NCBI GenBank assembly: GCA_910575555.1
Contig: CAJTFX010000031.1
Span: 1 to 53,883, forward strand
DNA: 53,883 bases
DNA from: Lachnospiraceae bacterium
GTDB lineage: Bacteria; Bacillota; Clostridia; Lachnospirales; Lachnospiraceae
Reading direction: 5' to 3'
The position numbers and the translations under genes were made by a program. The notes under the pieces were generated by a model. It was not told the DNA's origin, searched no databases, and saw nothing but the letters and a program-made list of their open reading frames with translations. Shown here one piece after another: positions 7,760 through 16,872 of the stretch. The first letter of the stretch is position 1, and each line of letters begins with the position of its first letter.

Positions 7760-8922
7760 GCCGCCTCCTTTCCCTTCCCGGCTCCTGCACTGGCCATATA
7801 TGCGGCTTTGATGCGCAGTCCGAGGGCGTGTACTACATTGACGGTTACGGCATTGCCGGCCTGCCTGTAGGCCTGGGTGTCGGAAGTCACAGCCAGCAGT
7901 TTATCAATCTGTCCATCAGAAAACCCCTGCAGCCGCAGGCATTCCCGTGGGACGAGGCGGCGGATTCTCAAGTCTTCCCCCACAACTGCCTTGTCCGCAT
8001 ACGTGGTAATGGTATAGGAGATGCCGTGCCCCACGCGCGCCCGCTTCTTGTTCTGTCCGGCATAGGAGATGTCAACCGAGTCCCCCGGCTCCGCTTCACT
8101 GTACCCGCGCCTGGTGGCTTCTTTAATCAGCAGGACGCCGTCGCGCACCTGCCTTGAGCTTATGCCTTTGCAGTAACTGGCGGTGAGGGTGCGGGCGCAG
8201 TCCCGCGTGTCCGTGATCCCCACCTGGCTGCTACAGCTTACGAGGTACAGCCCGGTTTTCCCGCCGCCTCCCCCGGAGCTGGCGAGCTGGGTGCAGGCGA
8301 CCCCGACTGGGTCGTAGACCCTTTCCCCCTGTGCCCCGCGGATGATCTGTATAAGAGCTTTTCCGTCTGCTCCGGGGAGAGGTAGTATTTTTTCGGCACA
8401 TCTCGGATCAAGATATCCGATAATGTACACCCGTTTGCGTGACTGTGGGACTCCAAAATGCTTGCTGTTAAGCACCTGCCACTGGACACCGTACCCCAGT
8501 TCTGATAGCGTGCTGAGGATGGCTGTAAATGTCCGTCCTTCGTCATGGCTAAGCAGTCCGGGAACGTTTTCAAGTAGGAAAAACGCAGGCTGTTTGGCTT
8601 TAAGGATACGCGCGATCTCAAAAAAGAGTGTGCCTCTCGCATCTTCAAAGCCACGGCGTTTTCCGGCAATGGAAAAGCTTTGGCAGGGGAACCCGGCGCA
8701 GAGCAGGTCGAAGTCCGGCATTGTTTCGGTGTTAATTTTTCTTGCGTCTTCATAATAAACCTCGCTTTCTTTTATGTTGTGGATTGCCCGGTAAGCCTTT
8801 TCTGCGTGCTTGTCAATTTCGCAGTGGCCGATGCAGGTAAAGCCGCCGGCGCACTTCAGCCCGGCACGGAACCCGCCAATACCGGCAAACATATCAAAGA
8901 ACCTGATATTTTGTGTAGACAT
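7756..8922 (-). CDS. C5-cytosine DNA methyltransferase, orphan
   Basis: A 388-residue protein with all the ordered motifs: I (FAGIGG, 12-17), IV (PCQSFS, catalytic Cys80), VI (ENV, 118-120), VIII (QSRKRVY), IX (RRLVPRECLRLQGF) and X (YRQAGNAVTV). It transfers methyl from SAM to carbon 5 of cytosine. The target-recognition region between VIII and IX is long and includes a glycine-rich linker; its sequence specificity cannot be read from it. No restriction endonuclease gene is adjacent, so it is an orphan, probably protecting the element during transfer. AAGGAGG precedes the start. Confidence 0.95.
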   Translation of the reverse strand: MSTQNIRFFDMFAGIGGFRAGLKCAGGFTCIGHCEIDKHAEKAYRAIHNIKESEVYYEDARKINTETMPDFDLLCAGFPCQSFSIAGKRRGFEDARGTLFFEIARILKAKQPAFFLLENVPGLLSHDEGRTFTAILSTLSELGYGVQWQVLNSKHFGVPQSRKRVYIIGYLDPRCAEKILPLPGADGKALIQIIRGAQGERVYDPVGVACTQLASSGGGGGKTGLYLVSCSSQVGITDTRDCARTLTASYCKGISSRQVRDGVLLIKEATRRGYSEAEPGDSVDISYAGQNKKRARVGHGISYTITTYADKAVVGEDLRIRRLVPRECLRLQGFSDGQIDKLLAVTSDTQAYRQAGNAVTVNVVHALGLRIKAAYMASAGAGKGKEAA

Positions 8923-9102
8923 AGTAAACCTCCTTATAGATTTGTTCGTGTAATAAAAATCATAATCCCTCCGTTAAGTGTTATTGCGGTGCGCCTGGGC
9001 GCCTGGCGCAGTTAAGCCGGCAGGGACGGACTCTTTCTGCTTTGGCATTATTTACGCACTGCCTGTTTTTGTTTTTCCGTTTTTAGCTTTCGTAGGAGAT
9101 GG

Positions 9103-9624
9103 TTACATAAAATCTTTTATCCCATCATAAATATGGCTGCAGAAATCGAGGATCGTGTCGATGATCTTTTCCTCTTCCGCATTTTTTGGCTTTACGTCCC
9201 AGCCGCGGTCATAATTGATGGCTATCGGCCCATATTCCTGCCAAACCGTCAGTTTGCTAACATTCCCGCTGTTAATGCCGAATTTGGAAGCTTCTGCATA
9301 GACTTTTGCCTGAAAGCGTAAATTTCCGACTTTGCCTGATATCCAATTATTACCCATAAACTTTACCTGGCTGATGCCATAGCGTGCGTCTTCTAGGCAT
9401 TCTTCCATATCCTCAGATGCATCCGTTTTGCCGGTCAGGATGAAATGGTTGTACGCACCCCAGTTCTTTCTGTCAAGCAAATAATTTACGAGTTCGTACC
9501 AGCCTTCACGGTTAGCGATGGACATTACCGCGTTGCAGTCAAACATGTTAGTTTCCGCGCTGTCACGCACTTTAAGTATCTGCTTTTTTATAGTTGGTGT
9601 TAATTGGTTCTTAGCTGTACCCAT
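9103..9624 (-). CDS. DUF5049-like domain fused to DUF7678-like domain
   Basis: A 173-residue protein. Residues 10-55 (TIKKQILKVRDSAETNMFD...) repeat the small DUF5049-like protein at 5404-5592. Residues 85-150 (KVGNLRFQAKVYAEASKFGI...WQEYGPIAINYDRGWD) form a beta-rich domain found alone on many Clostridial mobile elements (DUF7678-type, from memory). Enzymatic residues are not obvious. It stands about 180 bases from the methyltransferase and 147 from the next gene, so it may be in the same leftward operon. Confidence 0.55.
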   Translation of the reverse strand: MGTAKNQLTPTIKKQILKVRDSAETNMFDCNAVMSIANREGWYELVNYLLDRKNWGAYNHFILTGKTDASEDMEECLEDARYGISQVKFMGNNWISGKVGNLRFQAKVYAEASKFGINSGNVSKLTVWQEYGPIAINYDRGWDVKPKNAEEEKIIDTILDFCSHIYDGIKDFM

Positions 9625-9770
9625 GTTGCTCCTTAGTAGTTAAATTGTTCATAAAACTGCAGCCTATAAATGTTGCCTTTGCATCAAGTCTTGCCCTGCC
9701 GCTTAACTGTGCCAGGCACCCAGGCTAGGGCAGAATAAACAGAGTGCCTTGTAGCTAAATACAATATGGC

Positions 9771-10754
9771 TTAACAAAGCATTTCTCTATCGCCTCCCTC
9801 CAGGACGAGATGTTCCAGCTCATCGCAGATAATTACGGCAAATAATTTCGCTTGTTTATCAAATGCCTCTCTGAGATGGCGGATAAGTTTTTCTTTCCGG
9901 GTAATGCTTGGTACAACCCAAACGGTCAAGGGGAACATTTCCGATGCTTCCTGTTCCAAGCCGGAGCGGTAGTAGGCATGGTATTTCTCGCATTTATCAA
10001 TGATCTTGGCGGGAGATTCTGTGTCAAGGTCAACTTCGATAAAATAACGGTCTTCATATTCTTCAGTAGCAGTTGCGGCGTAAAGGTCGGGCTTAAGGGA
10101 GTAGGACACCCCGGCACTGCTGTATGCCCGCCAGCATTCCGGCTCTAACTGCAAAGCAGTAATCTGAGGTTCATGCTCCCTGCAGATTTCTATCAACTGA
10201 ATGGCAGTTTCTGCAACCGCCAGGGTATGGGCTAAGAAATATGGGGACGGTTCATAATGCCTGCGCATGGGAGACGCCTTGCCGTCATGAAGCCGGAGCA
10301 GGCGTTCACCGGCATGGGTCAGATGCCAGATGAATGACCCCGAGCCAGCTCTTACCCCGCCAATCCTCCGCGAGAGACTGTTGACCAATCCAAATCCACT
10401 TAACTTTTTGAGGTTGCGGCTGGCTGCCCTAAGCCCGGCAGAGGGATTAGCGGCATCGGTAAATAGCAGCCGCCCGACCTGGCCGGTCATGAGGTAGCGG
10501 TACTGTTGCACTGCGGCGAGCAGCTGTCGGTCGCGCTCCCCCAGGCGGCTGTCAGTCTCCGCCAGTTGTCTTTTGGATATACGCTGGGGCGATTGGCTGT
10601 CAGTAACAGGGGCGCCGCCTGCCATAGGAGAATCCGTAGCGGGAACGCTAAAGGAATCCCGGACGTTAAACTGTGCGAAGTCCCTGATTTCCGCGGTTTC
10701 CGCTTGTGCTTTGCCGTCCCCGTCCGTCAATCGGTTCGTCAGCCGGTCCGTCAT
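9771..10754 (-). CDS. Replication-relaxation family protein
   Basis: A 327-residue protein. After a low-complexity Ser/Thr-rich N-terminus (1-70), a winged-helix region (LGERDRQLLAAVQQYRYLMT...) is followed by a nuclease-like fold (PDLYAATATEEYEDRYFIEV) typical of replication-relaxation (PF13814-type) proteins of Gram-positive conjugative elements. These are thought to act in initiating element replication or DNA processing. The FIEVD segment resembles a PD-(D/E)xK-like catalytic strand; that is an inference. It overlaps the conjugation ATPase gene by 4 nt. Confidence 0.75.
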   Translation of the reverse strand: MTDRLTNRLTDGDGKAQAETAEIRDFAQFNVRDSFSVPATDSPMAGGAPVTDSQSPQRISKRQLAETDSRLGERDRQLLAAVQQYRYLMTGQVGRLLFTDAANPSAGLRAASRNLKKLSGFGLVNSLSRRIGGVRAGSGSFIWHLTHAGERLLRLHDGKASPMRRHYEPSPYFLAHTLAVAETAIQLIEICREHEPQITALQLEPECWRAYSSAGVSYSLKPDLYAATATEEYEDRYFIEVDLDTESPAKIIDKCEKYHAYYRSGLEQEASEMFPLTVWVVPSITRKEKLIRHLREAFDKQAKLFAVIICDELEHLVLEGGDREMLC

Positions 10755-11983
10755 GGTTTTTTCCTCCTTCCAATGTTCATGTCACCGGGATTTTCCCCGG
10801 TGGTTTGGTTGTTAGCAGTAAATATGCCAAGATATTCTTCTTCAATTTGCTCTGCCGGGATGCCGTAGGCGGCCTGGCTTTTTGCCTTAAGCTCGGCGGC
10901 ATCACGCAGGGCGGGCGGTGGCGGCAGAGTCCTGCCCTGTATCCACCCGGTGTTTCTTCCTCCTGATTGGAACGAGGCATAAACCTGATAACGGGGCAGA
11001 GCCATAAAATCCTCTGCCGTAAGTTCCGGCGCCATTGCCGCCATGTCTTTAGCATCCTTGCTGTTAAGACCGAACACTATTTTGTTCCTGGCGTTGGCGT
11101 CTACCCCGGAGCGGATCTCTAACGGCAGCTGAGCCCTATATTGGTGCGCCAGCGTCAGTCCGACACCCAAGCCTCTCGCCTGTGCTAAAGCGTCAGATAA
11201 ATCGGTCGGCAATGATATATAATCTTGCAGTTCGTCTATGTAGATTTCTACAATGTGCCGCTTCTCCGCCGGGATGCCTGCCCGTGACAGAGCCAGCGTC
11301 CAAGTTAAGCCAACTACCTTGAATGCACTGATGATGCTTTGCAGACGAGTGTTGGTATTTTCTCCAGTGATACCGATGCGGATGACAGCCTGGAAAATGT
11401 GCTGCTCAGCTTTCTCTTTAACGCTTTTGCGGCTCTCGGCGGAAGCTTTTTGCACGTCTCCGAATAGGACTTGCAGCCAAGTAGCATTGGGATCAGCGAG
11501 GTTAGTTGGTACTGGGGAGGGGGCATAAGCCCGCCCCAGTACAATCTGTATTACCATTTCTGTGCCACTTTTATCCTCGGTGAGTGCTGCCAACCCTGCC
11601 CGGATGACTGCCTCCGTAATGTCAGTCTTAAGCGAGAGCGTCGGATGGCTAATCTTCAGTTGTCGTGCAGTAGTAACAGCTGCACGTTTTTCTGTGCCAA
11701 CTTCGTGGAACTGGATATCACCATGTGCCTTGATAGCTTCTTCAATATTTCTGATATACCTTGCGGCGGCTCCAATGAGATAGCTCACTTTGCCGTTTTG
11801 GCTGCGTACCTCCCAAATGACGGCTCCCCGCGGTGATAATGCCGCTAAATGCGAGAGAACTTCCCACACGGTTTCTGTTTTATATGGCCGCGCCCATACT
11901 ATTTCCTTAAACACAAGGTTCTCTATTTGATGTTTCAAGAATGCCCACTCCTTTCTTTTCTTTCTACCATTGTCCCAAATCAT
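10751..11983 (-). CDS. TraC/VirD4-like conjugation ATPase with internal deletion
   Basis: The 410-residue product matches both ends of a conjugal-transfer ATPase. The N-terminal part (about 30-225) is the usual membrane-distal domain. The C-terminal part (about 226-390) has VEIYIDELQDY (Walker B-like) and the ARNKIVFGL segment. Family members are usually about 700-800 residues, with a GxxGxGKS P-loop in between. Here SAFKV runs straight into VGLTWTLALSR and no P-loop can be found, so roughly the middle 300+ residues appear to be deleted in frame. It is very likely unable to hydrolyse ATP. This fits an element that has lost autonomous transfer. It could instead be an assembly collapse. Confidence 0.75.
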   Translation of the reverse strand: MIWDNGRKKRKEWAFLKHQIENLVFKEIVWARPYKTETVWEVLSHLAALSPRGAVIWEVRSQNGKVSYLIGAAARYIRNIEEAIKAHGDIQFHEVGTEKRAAVTTARQLKISHPTLSLKTDITEAVIRAGLAALTEDKSGTEMVIQIVLGRAYAPSPVPTNLADPNATWLQVLFGDVQKASAESRKSVKEKAEQHIFQAVIRIGITGENTNTRLQSIISAFKVVGLTWTLALSRAGIPAEKRHIVEIYIDELQDYISLPTDLSDALAQARGLGVGLTLAHQYRAQLPLEIRSGVDANARNKIVFGLNSKDAKDMAAMAPELTAEDFMALPRYQVYASFQSGGRNTGWIQGRTLPPPPALRDAAELKAKSQAAYGIPAEQIEEEYLGIFTANNQTTGENPGDMNIGRRKKP

Positions 11984-12161
11984 GCTTTTGTTTCCTGATG
12001 CGGTAGATTATAATAACAACTATGACAACAATGGCGATAGCAAGCAGTATCGGCCAAACTTCCAAAATCCAGTATGCGGCGGTATTGATGAGAAAGGCGC
12101 TGAGCGCCAGCATGAATGCAAACTCCAGTATCCGGGTAATTAGTTTTTTGGGTGGTTCCAA
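11964..12161 (-). CDS. Small membrane protein with TTG start
   Basis: A 65-residue protein with two hydrophobic segments (ILEFAFMLALSAFLINTAAY and WPILLAIAIVVIVVIIIY) and a basic C-terminus. TTG at 12161 is spaced 7 nt from GGAGGG; an ATG two codons upstream is in the other frame and gives a poorer protein. It overlaps the ATPase gene by 20 nt, so it is probably a small conjugation-associated membrane subunit. Confidence 0.6.
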   Translation of the reverse strand: MEPPKKLITRILEFAFMLALSAFLINTAAYWILEVWPILLAIAIVVIVVIIIYRIRKQKHDLGQW

Positions 12162-12164
12162 TCA

Positions 12165-12785
12165 TCATCCCTCCTTTCTGAGTGCTTTAGCGCTGTACTT
12201 TGACACAGGATAGTTTTCTCCTGGCATGATGATGTCTGACCCTCCTGGCGCTTCATAGCCCCAACAGTCGAAGTCCGGTTCTCTGTGGCGGGCGAAAAGC
12301 TCGAGATAAGGTCCGTATGACATCCGCCTAATAACTGCGTATTGCTCTTCTGGTTTCTGGCTATGCCGTTGCTGTGGGCAGAAGATCCAGTTGGGCTGGC
12401 TGTGAAATTTAACCGGCGCCTTGCCACGTGTGGCAAACAGACACGTCTCTGACGCATTTCTAAAATAATTACCCAAAAGGAGGCGGGGTTTGATCCAGTA
12501 GATCGGGCTGCGGTATGTAAAGCCCCAAGCCTTAATCACATCTAAACCCTCTTGTAACAGGGCGTTGGGAATCCACAAATAAAGGTGGCTGTTTTCTTCC
12601 ACTAAATCCTGTACTGGCATCGCTTTGATGCGCTCTAAAGACATCAAAGCATAATGGCTTTCCGCACTGCGGTGACTATTTTTCCCTCGCTGCGAGGAGA
12701 CTCCCCATGGGGGATCAGCGAGTATGGTCTTAAAACGCCGAGGTGTTACTTTCTGATATTCCGTTTGATTAATTTTTTCTTCCAT
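12165..12785 (-). CDS. MT-A70 family N6-adenine methyltransferase
   Basis: A 206-residue protein. The catalytic DPPW lies near residue 22-25 (ILADPPWG), with the downstream YWIKPRLLLGNYFRNASE and LELFARHREPDFDCWGYE motifs of phage/ICE-encoded MT-A70 enzymes. It methylates the N6 of adenine in DNA using SAM. ATG 12785 follows AAAGGACG, while the reading upstream to 13022 is hydrophobic filler without an RBS and is rejected. With the C5 methyltransferase at 7756 it gives the element two orphan modification enzymes, a common anti-restriction arrangement. Confidence 0.88.
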   Translation of the reverse strand: MEEKINQTEYQKVTPRRFKTILADPPWGVSSQRGKNSHRSAESHYALMSLERIKAMPVQDLVEENSHLYLWIPNALLQEGLDVIKAWGFTYRSPIYWIKPRLLLGNYFRNASETCLFATRGKAPVKFHSQPNWIFCPQQRHSQKPEEQYAVIRRMSYGPYLELFARHREPDFDCWGYEAPGGSDIIMPGENYPVSKYSAKALRKEG

Positions 12786-13041
12786 AATAATCGTCCTTTC
12801 TTTGACTGGCTGCTTTGACGCCCATTGAACCTCAAAGCAGCCACGAAATAAAACATAAGAAGTTAAAACTTTTGCAGCGACTGGACTACCTTTAACAGAG
12901 GTCAGACGTAAATTAAAATGCGTCAAAAAACAATGTTGTAATAAGGTCAAACATATGTTGACAATGACTTGTTTTACGCTTAATTGCTGTCCCCTCTGCA
13001 GCGATAGGTCAGTCTTTTGCACCGTGTTTTCTGCCTAAACG

Positions 13042-13269
13042 TCAGTTTTTCTTGCGGAAACGCTCTTTAGCATCTTCCATGCAGGTCTTACGAATCATTG
13101 CACGATATCCTTCCATACAGTCATACCCGTCCATAAAGCTGTCCTGTAAATACCGCCATATCATCCTGCGCATGGCGATTTTTCTGTAACAGTGCTTATA
13201 AAGCATATGGAGCAGCCAGCCAACAATAGTAACTATAGATATTGCTTGTGCGATTAATTCTGTAGTCAT
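13042..13269 (-). CDS. Small one-TM protein
   Basis: A 75-residue protein with one hydrophobic segment (ELIAQAISIVTIVGWLLHML) and a basic, Arg/Lys-rich cytoplasmic tail. A GGTGGTGATC ribosome site precedes the ATG. Not recognised. Only 6 bases separate it from the upstream 104-residue gene, so they are co-transcribed; both probably belong to the conjugation operon head. Confidence 0.5.
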   Translation of the reverse strand: MTTELIAQAISIVTIVGWLLHMLYKHCYRKIAMRRMIWRYLQDSFMDGYDCMEGYRAMIRKTCMEDAKERFRKKN

Positions 13270-13275
13270 GACAGA

Positions 13276-13590
13276 TCACCACCTTTCTAACCGCTTTATT
13301 GAGCCCTTTAGGTATGTGGCCATAATAGCCCGGCAGCAGCCACCTACATCCGGGTTTATGCTAGCGAGCTGCTCGGCCATCATGCCTAGGCTGCCAATGT
13401 TTTGCATTGACCCTCTAGCAAGCTGAGCGGCGAGCTTGTCCTGCCCGCCATCAAGCACGGCTTGATCGACCATCATGTTGGCGGTATGTTTTGCCATCCA
13501 GCTCAGATTGCGCGGCATGGGGGTGTAGTTAGTGGCGGTTTCTATGACTGTGTCGTCATAACCGTCCGGGTAAATGTTTTGTTGACTCAT
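13276..13590 (-). CDS. Unknown 104-residue element protein
   Basis: A soluble, Met-rich, helical protein (MSQQNIYPDGYDDTVIETAT, then NLSWMAKHTANMMVDQAVLD). AGGAGGACATT is upstream. I do not recognise the family. The position at the start of the leftward operon, ahead of the methyltransferase and transfer genes, suggests an element-specific accessory or regulatory role, but nothing in the sequence proves it. Confidence 0.5.
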   Translation of the reverse strand: MSQQNIYPDGYDDTVIETATNYTPMPRNLSWMAKHTANMMVDQAVLDGGQDKLAAQLARGSMQNIGSLGMMAEQLASINPDVGGCCRAIMATYLKGSIKRLERW

Positions 13591-13754
13591 AAGAATGTCC
13601 TCCTATCATTGATTTTTGATAGTAAATATCCATATTGAAAGGCTGAATTATAAGTTGCCCTTGATGCGGATTTTTCTATCTAATATACATAGGACGCTTT
13701 AGGAAGATTTGAGCAAATATTTTGGAGAAAATCAGAAAAATTCTTTTTGACACA

Positions 13755-13783
13755 AAAAAGACGCCTCAAAAAAGCGCCTTTTT
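13755..13783. terminator. Bidirectional terminator
   Basis: AAAAAGaCGC and GCGcCTTTTT form a 10-bp stem with one mismatch around a CTCAAAAAA loop. It lies between the leftward surface-protein operon (ending 13805) and the next leftward gene start (13590). A/T-runs on both sides make it usable in either direction. Confidence 0.7.
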
Positions 13784-13804
13784 AGAAGAATAGTTTTTGC
13801 AGTA

Positions 13805-15046
13805 TTATATTTGTTTAAGTTTTTTGTTACGCCTTAAAATTTTAAGCAGTAGTATGATAATAGCAATCAGAAAAATTGCAATCAAAACAGTATAGATAGC
13901 GATTATGGTATTATATCTTTTGTTATTTTGGACATTAATTTTAACAGAGTCTTCTACGGTAGTATTTCCCACACCGACCCATACAACATTTTCTATTGTA
14001 TTTGCTCCTTCTGCCAGATTATCATCAACTATTTCTGCCGTGAACATAAGGCAGGCATTATCATCTGGACTATAATTTCCAATTTTCAGTCCATCCGTGG
14101 TCAGGTAATCCTCATTTATATTGCTTCCTCCCGGATGTTTTTCATTTTTAATATTGGTTGAGCCTTTGATATAGCGGAGATTGGGCGACAAGATATTTTT
14201 TACCGCTACATCCTCCTGCCGTTCGCTGCTTGTATTAGTGTATTCAATTTGGAATTCAACTTTATCGCCAACCTCTGCATTGACGCTGTCCTTCCATTCT
14301 TTTTCACCAACAAGACGGCTCATTGTTTTAACTGTAAAATCATAGTCATAAACAACTTTTACTTGGATAGTTATATAACTCTTATATGCATCGCCGCCCG
14401 GAATTTGGCCATCTAGTGCATTGTAGCCAATCAGAGCCCCTCCCTCGGATGCTTTCGTCGCAATCTCATCACCCAAAGTTATCCCTTCCTGGCCGGTTCC
14501 ACCATTGTACAGCAATGCAGAGCCATAAATATACTCCAAGTGGAAATTTTTATTGCTGTTAAAATTTATGTAGTCCCAGTATTCGCCTGGGCTGGCATTC
14601 GAGGATTCAATAAAGCCGTTTACTTGCACCTGTTTGTTGGAAGTTGACGGGATGCTGAAAGCGACCTTCACATCTTCAGCGGCCGCATCAAAACCGTTCG
14701 GGTTATTATTGTTCACATAAAGGCGGATAACGTAAGTCTCGCCATTCTCGACCTCAATATTGCCGCCTTGCCATGTACTTTGTGGATTTTTTGCAAAGCC
14801 ATTACTGTCGGCTTCCATAGCTGAAACGAAGTCTTTTTCATTGCCGATTTCAGCGTCGCTGACTGAATTAAAGAAAGGCGTACTGCCAAAATCATCGGCG
14901 TGTTCGCTGACGTACTGCGCCGAATAGCTTGGCCGGCCACCGCTGTCGTCGCCCCAAGCAAAAGCAGTTATGGGATATGCTCCTATGTCAATCAGGATTG
15001 CTAAGAATACTATAATTACAAAAATTGTTTTATTATTTCTTTTCAT
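13805..15046 (-). CDS. Membrane-anchored surface protein with DUF11-like domain
   Basis: A 413-residue protein with a signal peptide (1-30, ending TAFA), then a beta domain at 97-234 (NGETYVIRLYVNNNNPNGFD...VKVVYD) and a DUF11-type domain at about 236-375 (EVGDKVEFQIEYTNTSSERQ). A TM helix at about 380-402 and a basic tail (RRNKKLKQI) follow. It lacks an LPxTG motif and is anchored by the helix. The 97-234 domain recurs without any signal peptide in the protein at 18084-18722. The ATG overlaps the stop of the gene upstream (15043-15046), so the two form an operon. The domain combination suggests adhesion or cell-surface display. Confidence 0.75.
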   Translation of the reverse strand: MKRNNKTIFVIIVFLAILIDIGAYPITAFAWGDDSGGRPSYSAQYVSEHADDFGSTPFFNSVSDAEIGNEKDFVSAMEADSNGFAKNPQSTWQGGNIEVENGETYVIRLYVNNNNPNGFDAAAEDVKVAFSIPSTSNKQVQVNGFIESSNASPGEYWDYINFNSNKNFHLEYIYGSALLYNGGTGQEGITLGDEIATKASEGGALIGYNALDGQIPGGDAYKSYITIQVKVVYDYDFTVKTMSRLVGEKEWKDSVNAEVGDKVEFQIEYTNTSSERQEDVAVKNILSPNLRYIKGSTNIKNEKHPGGSNINEDYLTTDGLKIGNYSPDDNACLMFTAEIVDDNLAEGANTIENVVWVGVGNTTVEDSVKINVQNNKRYNTIIAIYTVLIAIFLIAIIILLLKILRRNKKLKQI

Positions 15047-16134
15047 TGATTTTCCCCCAAACTTGCAATATTAGCTTCATCCACAACATCTGTATCTTCC
15101 CGATATAAATTGAGATTATGTAAAAAAGGCTTTACTGCCCCTGCCTGAGCCTTTTCGTCCCCTAAAATAGAGCTTTGGCTTATGACCTCAATATAAGGAA
15201 CTGCCGAAGATGTCCAATCTTGCTTCTTTTGGCCTTCTTCGGGGGTATCGTTTCGTGATGGTTCCATGGTATATCCATCGATAGTTGGAGGGTTAAGGGA
15301 ATTGAGATTTTGCCACGTTTTATGCGTAGAGACAAAAAGCGTTAAGCAGATAATGCCAGCAAACACTGCCATAATATGCTCTTTTGATATGTCAAAGATC
15401 TCCTCGTCCTCTTCATCTGTATTTCCAGCAATAGGTATCTTGGTCTTATGATTATATATAACCATACCGCATATAGAAACTTTAAATGTGATTACCCTAT
15501 AATGCTGCACTTTGATTTCGGCCGCATCGGTCTCTGCCAAATTTCCTTTTACAAAGGAGCTGTTATCCAAATAACCAGCAATAGGCAATGATAACTTTTT
15601 CGGTATTCTATTATTGCAAAAATCCTTATAGACTCTGTTTGTAAAATCAGACATTTGTTCGGATGAATTTATTATCCCAGCAAGGGTCTCTGCCAAATAT
15701 TCAATAATGCCATTTTCTATTTCACGCAATAAGTTATCTTTGTCTTTCCGTCTTTTTCTCTTGAGGCGTTCATTATCCTTATGTGCATATTCCCAGTATT
15801 TTTTTCGCCTCTCCCCCAAATCATCATCAAACCCTTCAAGGAAACCATATGCCATTAACATTATTTCGGCATCGTCCTCTGACAAAAATGCCATAAAAAT
15901 GCTGATTAAATATATGCAGCAAAAATCATCGTATTGATTCCCGGCAGTTGCGTATCGTTGAGAAGTAGGTTGAATATATTGAAAATTTTCCTTTACGAAG
16001 TTTGAATCCAGGATCGTAGCAATAAAATCCCGCGCGCGCTTTATTGAATCGCCATTGCGTACATATTTTAAGTCATCGCAAATATCTCTAGCGTTTTTCG
16101 GTCTATTCTGTATAGCTTTATCCGATTTTGCCAC
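15043..16134 (-). CDS. One-TM protein of unknown function
   Basis: A 363-residue protein with a roughly 250-residue cytoplasmic N-terminal region rich in charged helices (for example RLKRKRRKDKDNLLREIE), a single TM at about 253-269 (HIMAVFAGIICLTLFVS) and a 95-residue outer tail. GTG at 16134 is favoured by GGGGGTGA at 5-nt spacing over GTG at 16152. The inside-TM-outside topology is like that of membrane anti-sigma factors, and a sigma-like gene lies 1.3 kb away. No recognised anti-sigma motif was seen, so this is only a hypothesis. It is coupled to the surface protein downstream. Confidence 0.55.
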   Translation of the reverse strand: MAKSDKAIQNRPKNARDICDDLKYVRNGDSIKRARDFIATILDSNFVKENFQYIQPTSQRYATAGNQYDDFCCIYLISIFMAFLSEDDAEIMLMAYGFLEGFDDDLGERRKKYWEYAHKDNERLKRKRRKDKDNLLREIENGIIEYLAETLAGIINSSEQMSDFTNRVYKDFCNNRIPKKLSLPIAGYLDNSSFVKGNLAETDAAEIKVQHYRVITFKVSICGMVIYNHKTKIPIAGNTDEEDEEIFDISKEHIMAVFAGIICLTLFVSTHKTWQNLNSLNPPTIDGYTMEPSRNDTPEEGQKKQDWTSSAVPYIEVISQSSILGDEKAQAGAVKPFLHNLNLYREDTDVVDEANIASLGENQ

Positions 16135-16211
16135 TTTTTCACCCCCTGACACTTACATATTATATCATAATATTTCCCGTTAGGGAAATATTGATTGCCA
16201 ATCATGAAAAG

Positions 16212-16247
16212 GCTGCCGCTGATTGGTATTGTAAACCCAGCGGCAGC
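16212..16247 (-). terminator. Terminator after the 192-residue gene
   Basis: GCTGCCGCTG and CAGCGGCAGC form a perfect 10-bp stem just downstream of the leftward gene ending at 16258. On the minus strand it is followed by CCTTTTC. Confidence 0.75.
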
Positions 16248-16257
16248 TTGTTATCGC

Positions 16258-16836
16258 TTACAAATTAGCATATTCTGCAATCTTCACATACTGGCTGTCA
16301 GAAAACGGGTTCGTTTTCGTGGGATCTTTGAAGAAAAAATCAATTTCCCGTCTGACAGGCTCAGCAAATTCTATGACCCGTGTACGCCGTTTCCCACCAT
16401 TGGAATGGTCAAACGAAACTAAGTATCTCGCATCAGGACCACCATAGGCGCCCGGAACGTCAAATTGCACGTCAAGGGCATCACTCAGTTCCGCATTCAA
16501 ACCCAAATAGCCAGTTTTTTCGGTTTTGAAATTATAAAAATTCAAACAGATATAGCCAACTATAATTCGGAAAGAAATAATTTGCCATTCCGGATACTTG
16601 CCACGCAGAATGTCGGCATAATTAGCGTAAAAGAAATCAGCATTTTCTTCCTCACCCCAGTCCTTGTCAACAGCGTGAATCAGATTTTCAACATGATTTG
16701 CAGGACTGCCAGAGACAAGATTGGTCATTCTGATTGGCTGGCATTTTCTTTCCACTAGTGCCTCATAATGCATATCGCCACCAATCACTGTGTATCCGTG
16801 ATTTGTCAAGTCCAACCTGTATTCTAATAATCTCAT
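16258..16836 (-). CDS. Unknown 192-residue protein
   Basis: A soluble protein starting MRLLEYRLDLTNHGYTVIGG. It alternates strands and helices and has an aromatic-rich middle (RIIVGYICLNFYNFKTEKTG) and a basic segment near the end (GGKRRTRVIEFAEPVRR). No motif was recognised. It is monocistronic: it has its own terminator and a 570-bp intergenic region upstream that contains a hairpin and an SOS-like box. It may be a regulated accessory gene of the element. Confidence 0.55.
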   Translation of the reverse strand: MRLLEYRLDLTNHGYTVIGGDMHYEALVERKCQPIRMTNLVSGSPANHVENLIHAVDKDWGEEENADFFYANYADILRGKYPEWQIISFRIIVGYICLNFYNFKTEKTGYLGLNAELSDALDVQFDVPGAYGGPDARYLVSFDHSNGGKRRTRVIEFAEPVRREIDFFFKDPTKTNPFSDSQYVKIAEYANL

Positions 16837-16872
16837 GGTATTTGCCCCCTTTAAATAAATGAATTTTATTAG

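Noticed and set aside
12786-13022. N-terminal extension of the MT-A70 methyltransferase
   Set aside because: No RBS at 13022, hydrophobic filler sequence, and a good RBS at 12785.
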